This document shows positions 31,265 through 42,944 of a DNA stretch of 64,000 nt, in pieces. The notes below the pieces were generated by a model that saw only the letters and a list, made by a program, of their open reading frames with translations, was not told the origin of the DNA and did not search any database. The DNA lies in the NCBI RefSeq assembly GCF_902167145.1, contig NC_050101.1, positions 131,904,990-131,968,989 on the forward strand. The letters are read 5' to 3'. The DNA is from Zea mays. Taxonomy: Eukaryota; Streptophyta; Magnoliopsida; Poales; Poaceae. A program made the position numbers and the translations under genes. How positions within the stretch are numbered: position 1 is the stretch's first letter; every line of letters begins with the position of its first letter.

Positions 31265-33175
31265 AACACCAGTGTTGATCCTACCTGATGTTCACAAGCC
31301 ATTTTCAGTATATTGTGATGCTTCTTACACCAGACTGGGATGTGTGCTAATGCAAGAAGGGAGAGTAGTGGCATACTCGTCCCGACAGTTGAAAATCTAT
31401 GAGAGGAATTACCCCACACATGACCTAGAATTAGCAGTGGTTCATGCTTTGAAGACTTGGAGGCACTATTTATATGGGCGGAAGTGTGATCTTTACATGG
31501 ACCACAAGAGCTAAACATGAGGCAGCGAAGTTGGCTGGAGTTGATCAAAGACTATGAGATGGAGATACATTATCAACTAGGCAAAACTAATGTTGTTGTA
31601 GATGCTTTCAGCAGGAAGAGTCAAGTCAACATGATGGTTGCTCGTCCGATGTCATATGAACTCGTGAAGGAATTCGACAGGCTGAGTCTCGAATTTCTAA
31701 ATAGCACCCAAGGAGTGACAGTTGAGCTAGAACCCACTCCAGAATGAGACATCAAAGATGGGCAGAAGAATGATGAGAAGATTAATGAAATTCAGCAGCT
31801 GATCTTAGATGGGAAATGCAAAGACTTCTGGGAGGACACGAAAGGCGTAGTAGTTCAAAGATAGGTTGTGTGTTCCCGACATCAAATCGATTCGGGACCT
31901 GATTCTCAAAGAAGCTCATGAGATAGCTTACTCCATACACCCTGGCAACGAGAAAATGTACCAAGACCTGAAGAAAAGATTCTGGTGGTACGGTATGAAA
32001 AGGGAGATCGTGGAGTATGTGGCCATATGCGACGGTTGTTACAGAATTAAGGCAGAGCATCAAAGTCCTGGATGTTTGTTGCAGCCGTTGCAGATTTCTC
32101 AATGGAAGTGGGATGCGATTGGGATGGACTTTATATTTAGTTTGCCTCGCACTCGAGCCGGTTATGACTCCATCTGGATAGTAGTGGACCGCTTAACAAA
32201 GGCAGCCCATTTTACACCAGTCAAGACCAGCTACAATAGTACCGTGTTGGTAGAGTTATACATGTCCTAGATTGTATGCTTGCATGGTGTTCCTAAGAAG
32301 ACAATGTCCCACGGAGGAACCCAATTCACTTCTCATTTTTGGCAGCAGCTACAAGAAGCTTTGGGCACGCATTTGAAGTTCAGTTCGGCTTATCACCCGC
32401 AGACAGATGGTCAGACTGAGAGAACTAACAAGATTCTTGAAGACATGTTGAGAGCTTGTGCTTTGCAGGACAAGTCAGGTTGGGATAAAAGACTACCTTA
32501 TGCAGAATTCTCCTACAACAACAGCTATTAGGCTAGTTTGAGGATGTCACCGTTCCAAGCACTCTATGGGAGGAATTGTCGAACTCTGTTGCACTGGGAC
32601 AAACCAGGCGAAAGGCAGGTGTTCGGTCCAGACATTTTGCTTGAAGCCGAAGAGAATATTAGAATGGTTTGAGAGAATCTAGAGACATCACAGTCCAGAT
32701 AACAAAGCTATGCTGACACCAGAAGAAGAGAGCTGAGTTTCGAAGTGGGATATTATGTTTACAAGAAGGTGTCACTGATCGAGGAGTCAGAAGGTTCGGA
32801 GTCAAGGGCAAGCTAGCACCTCGATACATCGGACCGTACCAGAGTCAGGCAAGACGTGGAGAAGTGGCATACCAGCTCAGCCTACCTGAAAGTCTGTCAG
32901 CCGTGCATGATGTGTTCCATGTGTCTCAGCTGAAGAAGTGTTTGTGAGTGCCAGAAGAGCAATTGCCAACCGAGGATCTCGAAGTTTAAGAAGATTTAAC
33001 ATATATCGAGAAGTCAACTTAGATTCTGGATACAGCGGACAGAGTCACTCAAAGAAGCACCATCAGAATGTGCAAAGTCAGATGGGGCCACCATTTAGAG
33101 GAAGAAGCAACCTTGGAAGTAGAAGATGATTTGAAAACCAAATACCCCGAACTCTTTGCTAGTCAACCCTGAATC
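31265..33175 (+). pseudogene. Tekay RNase H, integrase and chromodomain (after the insertion)
   Basis: RNase H is seen as [18 protein letters not shown] and [15 protein letters not shown]. The integrase zinc-binding region (YSIHPGNEKMYQDLKK, ICDGCYRIKAEH) is followed by the core (WDAIGMDF; second motif MSHGGTQF, where the usual Asp is His) and HPQTDGQTERTNK with the Glu. The C-terminal chromodomain (VEDDLKTKYPELF near 33120) is typical of chromoviruses and is thought to steer integration to marked chromatin. Stops at 31512, 31745, 32268 and 32529 and later frame changes make it inactive. Confidence 0.87.
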
Positions 33176-33209
33176 TCGAGGGCAGGATTCTTTTTAAGGG
33201 GGATAGGTT

Positions 33210-36200
33210 TGTAACACCCTGAATTTGGGGGTATAAAATTTCTTCTCTAATACCTACCAAATTCAGGTGTTACTCCTTTCTCACCTCTATAGATTTCCCT
33301 CTCTTCTTTTTAATAGAATTTTGGGTTACTTATGTGGGAGATGTATTATTTTCTTTAGAATATCAAAACCTAGGGGAGATATGAATGTTTGTATCATGTT
33401 GAGCTCAAACTTTATTTTTCATTGATGCACATGTTTGAAATATTTGAATTTCAATTTGTGGTTTGATTTGATTTGAATTCAATAGAGAAAATAAAAAGAA
33501 AAGGATTTGGAAATTCAAAAGAAAAAGGGAAAACCATTTTCAGCCTAGCTTAAGCCATTTGGCCCAGCCCCGCGTGCCCGCGCGCGCGCCTGCGCCCTCC
33601 TTGTGACACGCAGACCCCGCCTGTCGATGCCAGCCCGCGCTCGCGCGTCCCTGCTCCCTCTCTCCCTCTGCCCGGTGGGGTCGCCCTGTTGGCACCGTTT
33701 CCCCTCGCGTGCGCCCCGTCCTCTCTCTGCGCAGCGGGCCTCACCCGTCAGCGCTGACCGCTCGTTTGTGCGCACTCTCTCACTGGCCTATGGACCCCAC
33801 CTGTCAGACCTGTCCTCCCAACCGTCCGCACGCACGACCCACATGCACGCTGTGGACTCCACACCCACGATGCACGCCGAGGCCACGCCCGCCCCCACCC
33901 AGGCCATTTCTAGCTGCTCGCACCCCACTCCCTCTCCCTCCTCCCTCACTCGCGCACTCGCAGAGCTCCAACACTCGCCTCGCACCGTGCGCACACCAGG
34001 GAAGCCCCGCCGTCGTATGCCGTGGTCTCGTGCTTGTTCCGTGGTCGTTGTTGAGTCCCTGTCGTGTCTGTTGCCCCGGTGAGCTTCGCCTCAACGTCAG
34101 CAACCCAGGATGCCCCTCGGTTTGCCCCTTCCCCCTCTATTTCTCTCTGCCAGCACTCACCGGACCTTCTCAGCGCAGTCGGAATCCCGCCGCCGCCGAC
34201 TCAAGGCCTCACTGTGTCCCTCATACCGTTCGAAGGTCCGAGAGCCCTCTCTTGAGGTAACCAACCTCGCCCTGCCCCTGATTTCTCCTTCCCTGCCCTT
34301 GGGTGTGCGCGATTGCTCGCCGGAGTTGAGTTGCGCCGCCGCCGAGCCCCCTCGCCGCGGATCGCCACCCTCCAGTGTCTCTGCACCGGTGTCGTGCCCA
34401 TGGTTGTGTTCGCTGCAGTGCCCCGAACCCACCTAAGCCCTTCCCAGCGCCCCAGGGCCCCTGGCCGTGCCCAAGCCCTTGTCTCCGGCGGAGCTCTACC
34501 ATGGATTCGGGTGACGCCATCGATGGCGGCCAAGAAACCATGTCCGGGCTTGCCGTTAGATCTCAGGCGTACACCTAAGATCAGGCGGCCCACATGTAAA
34601 TAGACTAGATCTAATCATAACCGTATGCTCGGGATTCAACCGCTCGGGTTTGTTCCACCACACTCACCCCTTCCATTGGGCCCAGCCTATCAGCCTCGCT
34701 GATCCTAGGTCGCTGCTCGCCTTGGCCCACCTGTCAGCCGCGGCGCCCGCCTGCGCCCGCACGCTCGTTTGCCGATCTAATCTTGGCCGTTGATCCAAGA
34801 TCCAACGGTCGAGGGAGCTCGATACCTCTTTCGGCTGGCTGTTTTATAAAAAAGAACCTTGGTTTCTTAGAAAACAACCCGTGGTCCCATTTTAGTGCAT
34901 TCAGACCCCTAGTTTCTTGCAGAGAATCCCATGGTATTTATTTTAATAACATAAATAGGTTTAATTTAGTATTTTTGAATTCTAAAACTTGTTTATTTCA
35001 TATCTTTTGCATATGAACTCCAAATTGGGTGGTTCAAATTGCAAAATGTTCATAATATTATTATCTATCTGTTTAAATTATAACCATTCACTATTTGCAT
35101 GTCTTAATTTTATGGCTAGACTATAGGTTAATTTAAAGTGATAGAATATTTATTAAAGGGATAATAAAAGTGAAACCCTAATGTGTAGTTAGGTGGTTAA
35201 CTTTGTGAAATTAATCCCTTGTAATATATGATCACACCTCTGGAATAACTTTAGTTAAGTAAATAATTGATTAAGGTAGATGTAGTTAAGTAATGTAATC
35301 TACTAAGACATGCAATACTTAGAGAACAACAGACCTCTAGGTATATTAATCTACCCTAGAACCTAGATTTTACTTTTGTGATTATGCTTTTCTATTGAAC
35401 TTGTGTTCACTCTGTTGCATATGTTTGGTGTACTGTTCTTTTGTCATTTCCCAAATGTGTTGAATGAATAATTGTTTTGCGTAGACAACGAGCAGTCTGA
35501 GGTTTCGAGTGTGTTGCAGGGGACTTCTCTGAGCAGCAACCTGTTGAAGGCAAGTGTCCTCTGACCCATTATGTCCTACTTACTTTATAATTCACTGTCC
35601 AGCATACCATGAACAACCTAATGATTGACTAGTATTCTGTTTTCCTATCCTTGTTTACCCTTTGGGAATTGGTTACTATGATTAGTATTATGCTATTGCT
35701 TTACTTTAATCAATGAACATGATGGAACATTTATGATACGATGATGCTATCTTGATTATGAGGATGAACATGTGATACTTTAGGGGAATCAGGCTATTTC
35801 CCGAGTAACTCTCCGTAAGGATCTATTTGTTGGATGACCACCCGAGAAAACAGTACAACCATGAGGGTGGAATGGGACGCCCTTAGCTGATTGATTATAT
35901 GAACTTGGGGGTGTAGTTGGCTTTGCTGTTGTGCCGTCAATGAGGCTGAGGCATAGTTCTTACTCTGCTAAGGGTGGGTGCCGAGGTTCATTTGATTTGG
36001 TTTTGTTAGTCACCCATCTTTGGGAGGAGTACTTTGTTTGTATGACTGGCGAAACCTAACGAGCAACTACACACCAGGGGAATCTTTGTAAAAGCTACAT
36101 AGTTATACCTTGCCAGGCCACCTAGGTAGTGGTCAACGGGGAGTAGCGCTCCTCGGGCAGAAAGGGAATCACGGCTCATGGGTAAAGGGTGCAACCTCTG

Positions 36201-36891
36201 CATAGTGTTAGAAACTGGTATATCAGCCATGCTCACAGTTATGAGCAGCCATGGGAGCTCATTTGATTAGAGTTACTCTTGATACTTTTATGATGATGAT
36301 TAATGTTGAGGATTATGGCTATGGTTTCTGGTATTTCCTCTTGGAGGGAGTGCCTTTTGGGTAATAACTTAGGTTTATTACTAAAATTTGGCTTTCTACT
36401 AGTAATAAATACCCGACCAACTAAAAGCAACTGCTTTAACCTTAATTCCACATATAGATAGTCCACTTTAGCCAAACGGGACATTGGCTGAGTACGTTGA
36501 TGTGTACTCACCCTTGCTTTAAAACACCCAAACCCCGTAGGTTGTCCCCATTGCAGTCATTGCCCAGGAGATGATGAAGGCAACATGGAGGACTTTCAGG
36601 TGTTTCAGGACTTCGATGAGTTCTAGTTGTGTTTAGTGGCAAACCCTCAGTCAGCTGCTTGTGAAGGCCTTATCGTACTACGTTTCGTATTCGCACTTTG
36701 ATTATGATTATGACTTAAGTTAATGACTCTATGGATGTCTTGGACATCTTGATGTAATAAGGTACCATTTCCGCTTTTATTTTGAGCAATGTGTGATGAT
36801 GTCCAATTATGTAATCGTTGTGTACGTGAGTTTCTGATCCTGACACATACATGGTTCGCATTCAGTTTACCTTCTAATACCGGGTGTGACA
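33210..36891 (+). repeat. 3' LTR of the Tekay element
   Basis: The LTR runs from TGTAACACCC to GGTGTGACA, 3682 bp. Its 5' third (33540-34830) is GC-rich and gives long spurious open frames on both strands; the rest is AT-rich. It shares its layout with the solo LTR at 39161-42944. The flanking five bases on the right are ACTTG; the left partner is lost. Confidence 0.9.
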
Positions 36892-39160
36892 ACTTGTGAG
36901 GTTTGGGGATGACTTTCTACAACTTGAGCACCAAAATAAGCAATAAAGTACAATTAAGCTTAAAAGAACATGATCAAAGGCATATAAAACATGTATGCTA
37001 TAGATCAATCCAAGTTCTATGAATCTAAGACATTAAGTCACTATGCAACTCACAAAACCTTCTTTCATCTAAGGCTTGGTGAAGATATCGACTAGCTGGT
37101 GATCGGTGCTAACATGGCAAATATCGATATCTCCCCTTTGCTGGTGGTCTCTCAGAAAGTGATGCTGGATGTCTATGTGCTTAGTGCGCCTGTGTTCAAC
37201 ATGATTATCTGCCAAGTAGATTGCACTCTTATTATCACATAGGAGTGGGACTTTGCTCAGATTGTAGCTAAAGTCTCAAAGGTTTGCCTCATCCAAAGTA
37301 GTTGCACGCAATAGTGGCCTGCGGCAACATACTCGGCCATGATGGTGGATAAGGTAACGGAATTTTGTTTCTTTGAGCTCCATGACTCTAGAGACCTTCC
37401 TAGAAACTGACAAGTCGTTGATGTGCTATTTCTATCAACCTTGCACTCAGCATAATCAGATTCTGAGTATCCAATCAAGTCAAAGGTAGACCCCTTAGGA
37501 TACTAGAGCCTGAAGTGAGGCGTATGAACTAAATATTGAAGAATCTGCTTCATGACCAGAAGGTGACATTCCTTGGGGTTAGATTGAAATCTAGCACACA
37601 TGCAAACGGAAAGCATAATATCCGGCCTACATGCACATAAATAAATCAAGGAACCTACCATAGACCGATATACCTTTTGATCTACGAACTTACCTCTCAC
37701 GTTGAGGTCTAGGTGCATGTTTATTCCCATCGCTATCTTGATAGGCTTCGCATGCTTCATTCCATACTTCTTGAGCAGATCTTGCGTGTTTTTCGTTTGG
37801 GGGATGAAGATGGCATCCTTGAGCTGTTTTACTTGAAATCCTAGAAAGTATGTCAGCTCGTTTACCATAGACATCTCGAACTTTGGCATCACCACCCTGC
37901 TAAAACTCCTGCACATGACTTTTGGTTAGTAGAACCAAATAATATGTCATCAACATATATTTAGCATATAAAAAATCACCACCACATGTCTTAGTGAAAA
38001 GAGTAGGATCAGCTTTCCCAACCTTGAAAGCATTAGAAAATAACGAAATCTCTAAGGCATTCATACCATGCTCTTAGGCTTGCTTAAGTCTATAGAGCGC
38101 CTTAGAGAGCTTATACACATGGTTGAGGTACCTATCATCCTCGAAGCCAGGGGGTCGCTCTACATACACCTCCTCCTTGATTGGCCTATTGAGAAAGGTG
38201 CTATTCACGCCCATTTGAAAAAGGTTAAAAGAATGGTGAGCAACATAGGCTAATAAAATTTGAATATACTTTAGCCTAGCTACAGGAGCAAAAGTCTCCT
38301 CAAAATGCAAACCTACAACTTGGGTATAACCTTTTGCCGCAAGTCTGGCCTTGTTTCTTATCACCACTCCATACTCATCTTGCTTGTTGCGAAACACCCA
38401 CTTGGTTCCCACAACAATTTTCTTTGGACGTGGCACCAAGCTCTAAAATTCATTCCTCTTGAAGTTGTTGACCTCTTCCTGCATGGGCATCACCCAATTC
38501 AGATCCTGCAAGGCTTCTTCTACCCTGGAAGGCTAAATAGAAGAAACAAAAGAGTAGTGCTCACAAAAATTAGCAATACATGAATGAGTAGTTACTCCCT
38601 TGCTGATATCACCTAGGATTTGGTCCACCAGATGATCCCTTTGTATGGTGGCGCGGATTGGTGCTGGAGGTGCCTATGGTACGTCTTCTTCCTCCTTGTC
38701 TTTTTGTTCATGCGCTCCCCCTTGATCCATGCCGTCATCTTGAGGTTCTTGTCCCTCATATGACTTGGAGGTTGCGCCATCATTGAGGAAGAAGGTTGAT
38801 CTTATTCTTATTGTTCCTGTGGTTGCACATCACCTATTTGCCATAGTTCTCATAACAGTCATTGGAACCTCATTCTCATTTATGTCATCAATATCAACTT
38901 GCTCTCTTGGAGATCCATTAGTTTCATCAAATACAACATCACAAGTGATCTCAACTAGTCTAGAGGATTTGTTGAAGACCCTATATGCCTTTGTATTTGT
39001 ATCATAACCAAGTAAAAACCCTTCAATTGCTTTGGGAGCAAACTTTGAATGTCTATATCTCTTAACCAAAATGTAGCACTACACGGAAGTAAGAAACATT
39101 GGGGTTTTTTATCGGCTAGGAGCTCATATGCCATCCTCTTGAGGAGGCGATGAAGATAGA
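36892..39160 (-). pseudogene. Sirevirus 2, 3' half: RNase H, RT, integrase end
   Basis: Minus-strand pieces are alignable to the Sirevirus 1 pol: integrase C-terminus ([16 protein letters not shown], 38830-39069), RT ([17 protein letters not shown], 38074-38439, and 37503-37916) and RNase H (ESDYAECKVDRNSTS, 37257-37478). Frames are broken by many stops and indels, so this copy is much older than Sirevirus 1. The left end at 36892 falls within the 3' non-coding domain, where the Tekay LTR begins. Confidence 0.85.
39156..39160. repeat. Target-site duplication ATAGA (left) of the solo LTR
   Basis: It is identical to 42945-42949 and abuts TGTAACACCC. Confidence 0.92.
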
Positions 39161-42100
39161 TGTAACACCCTGATTTTGGGGGTATAAAATTTCTTTCTAA
39201 TTATCACCCAAAATCATGTGTTACTCTTCTCTTAGTAGTTCTATCTACCTCTTTATTTCCCTTTTTCCCTTTTGATTAGAAATAGCTTAAACTAGTGGAG
39301 GTTAATTATTTATTTTTGCCAAAACCTTATGAGTCATGACATGTTGCATCATGCTGAGCTTAAATATTCTTTGAATTATTGCACTTATTTGATTTAGTTT
39401 GAATTTGAAACATAATTTGAATTTGGAATTGAAAACCCTATAGAAAAAGAAATAGAAAAGGAATTAGAAAATCCAGAGAAAAAGGAAAACGCAAAGCAGC
39501 CCAGCCGGCCCACTAAGCCCAGCCAGGCCGCGCGACCGCGCCGCCTGACAGGCGGACCCCGCCTGTCAGCGGCAGTTCTCCCTCGTGCGTGCCCTCCCTC
39601 TCTCGCTCGCTACCCAGTGGGGCCAACCTATCGACGCCGGTTTTCTTCACCCGCGCGCTCTCTGTCTCTCTGTCTCACGGGCCCGGTTCGCCAGCCGCCG
39701 AGCCGTTGCCCCGCGCGTCCCCTTTTCTCTCTCTGCGTCATGGGCCTGTCTTGTAAGTTCCGCCTTCTTCGCGCTCGCTGTGGACCGGCGCGTGCGCACT
39801 CGCGCACGTCGCCGGGTTTCTCGGCCACGACGCCCGCCCACGCGCCCAGCTCCCTTTACAGAGCCCTGCCAGTGCCCCGCGCACACCCCCTCACCTCATT
39901 TCGCGCAGCTTCACCCTCTCTCGCGCTCTGCCCTTGCCGTCAGCCGCCGCCGGAGACCCGCGCCCGCGTCCCCAGCCATCCAGCTCACCGAAGACTGCTC
40001 GAAGCCTCCCCGAGCTCTGCCTCATGGTGAGACACCTTTGCCCGTGCCCAATTTCCCTTATTGCGCCCTGTGCTCGGCCAATTTTGCCTTCGCCGACGCT
40101 CGGCCGTGGCGGTCCAACGTGCTCGCGCGATGGCCGGCCGATTTAGCCCGGTCTAGTTCCCCGGAGTAGGTCCCTGTGTCAGCCCTGCCTCTGCTGAAGC
40201 TAGCCCAGGCCTTAGTGCGCCTTAAGTCCCCTCCCCGTGGCCGGATTGGCTCACCGGAGTTTCTTCGGCCCGCCCGAGACTCTCTCACCGCCGTTCTCCC
40301 CTCTTTGCCCATGGATTCATGGCCTCTTCCCCGCCATTGAGTTCGCTGTGGCGCCCTCTTCCCCTCTACCCAACTCGGACGACCCCGGAGCCACCCTAGC
40401 TCGCGCCTGCTCCAACTCCGGTGACCTCACCGCCGCGGAGAGGAGCGGCGCCGCCCGCAGCCGTATGTTTCCCCGGTCTGATTCCCTCCGTCCGATTCAG
40501 ATCGAACAGCCCGGACCGCGGGATACCGCTTCACGCCCGCGCGCCTGACGCCCTGACCCCACCTATCAGCGCCACCCGCAGCCGCTCATCCTTCCCGGTC
40601 TGATTTTCCCCCGTCCGATCTTGATCGAACGGCTCAGACCCCCTCGGACCCCTCCCCGTCTGATCTTGATCGAACGGCTCGGACCCCCTCGGACCCCTGT
40701 AGCCGTCTGTTTCCCCTCTGGAGCTGGGCCCGCTCGGTCAACACGCTCTCCCCCTCCGTCGCTGACACTCCCTATCCCACCTGTCAGCGCTCGCTCGCTA
40801 GCGCGCGTGTGCCCTCGGCGGCAGATCTAATCTCGGCCCTCGGTTTCTGATATGGCGGTTAGATTCACCCGATACCCCTTCGCGTGGTTGTTTTATTAGA
40901 GACCCTCGGTTTACTAGAAATCAACCCGCCGTCCCTGGTTTTCGCGCGCAGACCCTTGTAATCTTGCAGATCTAGCTCCAGACTTTTAAATATTCACAGA
41001 TTTAGCCCTAAATTCATATTTTGAATTCCCAAACTTTTTTATTTCATAACTTTTGCATATGAACTTCAAATTTAGTGATTCAAATTGCAAAATGTTCATA
41101 GAATTATTCTTTGTCTAAATAAAATGATTTCACTTACTGTCTGCACACTCTAATGTTTAGGATTGAATATGAACTAATGTAGATTTATTTTTATTTATTT
41201 AATAAAATAAATTAAAGGAGAACCTTAGAGATTTAAACATGTGTAAGATTGTGAGATTAATAATGTGTATTACATGAGTTCATCTCTGTTCTAAATTATA
41301 GGTCACAATAAAATAAATTGATCTATGATTATGTACTTGTAAGTGACACTTAGGGGAAATAGTAATCTATTTTCAAATAAAGTTAATGTATGTTATAGTT
41401 TATGTTATACTTTGAATCCATTATCCCTTATGTATTATTGTGTGTTTTTAAGATGTGTTTCAATGTTTGTACATGTTTGGTGTGATGTTCATTTGTACTT
41501 TCCAAATGTATTGAATGCATGCTCGCTTTATTTAGACAACGAGCAGTCTGATGTTCCTGAGTGTGTTGTTGGAGACCTCCCTGAGCAACAACCTGGTGAA
41601 GGCAAGTGTCCTCTGATCTATTATGTCCTACATACTTTATGATTCACTGTCCCGCATTACTTTATGAAACCTAAGGATTGACTAGTCTGTATTTACCTTA
41701 TCCTTGTTTACCTTTTGGGTTACCATGGTTAGCATGTTGCTATTGCCTTAACTTAATCAATGAACATGATGTGAACATTTATGATACGATACTATTATCC
41801 TGATATTGTGGATGATCTTGTGATACCTTAGGGGACTCAGGCCTTTTTCTGAGTACCTCTCTGTAAGGACCTGTTCGTGGAGTGACCACCCGGGATAATA
41901 GTACAACCATGAGGGTGGAATGGGACGCCCTTAGCTGATTAATTAGATGAACCTAGGGGTGTAGTTAGCTTTGCCGGAGGGCCGTCAATGGGGGCTGGGG
42001 CGTAGTGCTCGCTCTGCCAAGGTTGGGGTGCAGAGGTTCATTCGATTTGGTTTTTGTTAGTCACCCACCTTGGGGAGGTGTACTGCGTTTGTACGACTGG

Positions 42101-42944
42101 CGAAACCTAACGAGCAGCTATGCACCAGGGGAGTCTTTGTAAAGGCTACGTAGTGAAACCTTGCCGACTCACCTTGGTAGTGTTTGAGGGTTTGATCGAC
42201 CCGAGGCATAAAGGGATCACGACTTGTGGGTAAAGTGTACAACCTTTGCAGAGTGTTAAAAACTGGTATATCAGCCGAGCTCACGGTTAAGAGCAGCCTT
42301 GGGATCCTCTTTGATTAGAAGAACTTTGGATACTTTTATGATGATGATTAACAATGATGCTATAAAATCTGATCTTTGGTATTTCCTCATTTGAGGAAGT
42401 ACTTTTGGGTAATAACTGGGTTTATTACTAAAAGCTGGCTCTACTAATAATAATAAATACATGACTAACTTAAAAGCAACTGCTTGCCCTCAACTCCATA
42501 TACAACTAGTCCACTTTAGCCAAATGGGACATTTGCTGAGTACATTGATGTGTACTCACCCTTGCTTTACACACCACCCCACCCCAGGTTGTCCCCACTG
42601 TACTCAGTACTCAGGAGGTGATGCTGGCAACATGGATGATTTCGAGGAATTCCAGGAATACGACGAGTTCAGTTCTTTCTTAGTGGCAAACCCCTAGTCA
42701 GCTGCCTGTGTAGGCTTAGCATCTACGTTTCGCATTTCCGCACTTTGATATTTATGTTGAACAATGGGTATGTATTAGACTCTATGGATGTCTTGGACAT
42801 CTTGATGTAATAAAGTACCTTTCTGCTATTCATTTCGAGCATTGTGTGATGATGTCCAATTATGTAATCGCTGTGTACGTGAGTTTCTGATCCTGGCACA
42901 TACATGGTTCGCATTCGGTTTACCTTCCAAAACCGGGTGTGACA
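39161..42944 (+). repeat. Solo LTR, Tekay type, 3.8 kb
   Basis: A complete LTR (TGTAACACCC to GGTGTGACA, 3784 bp) with a perfect 5-bp target duplication and no internal region. It is the product expected from recombination between the two LTRs of a full element. It splits the integrase region of Sirevirus 2. It has the same GC-rich then AT-rich layout as 33210-36891. A 45-bp unit (ccgtc(c/t)gatcttgatcgaa...) is tandemly duplicated at 40611-40698. Long frames in the GC-rich part (39585-40830) have no domain. Confidence 0.93.

Larger units (their letters stand above)
20248..36891 (+). mobile_element. Tekay/Del chromovirus, 5'-truncated and split by a Sirevirus
   Basis: The element comprises gag to RT (20248-22359), an inserted Sirevirus (22360-31259), RNase H to chromodomain (31265-33175), a polypurine tract (AAGGGGGATAGG, 33196-33207) and a 3' LTR (33210-36891). 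The 5' LTR, primer-binding site and start of gag are missing. The LTR start TGTAACACCCTGAATTTGGG and end GGTGTGACA, plus the chromodomain, place it in the Tekay (Del) lineage, which is abundant in maize. The 3' LTR borders the minus-strand Sirevirus at 36892. Confidence 0.88.

Noticed and set aside
33545..34603. Several long overlapping frames on both strands in a GC-rich block
   Set aside because: They lie in the U3-like part of a Tekay LTR, lack domains, overlap on both strands and follow GC composition. The matching block in the solo LTR (39585-40830) gives different, unrelated frames.
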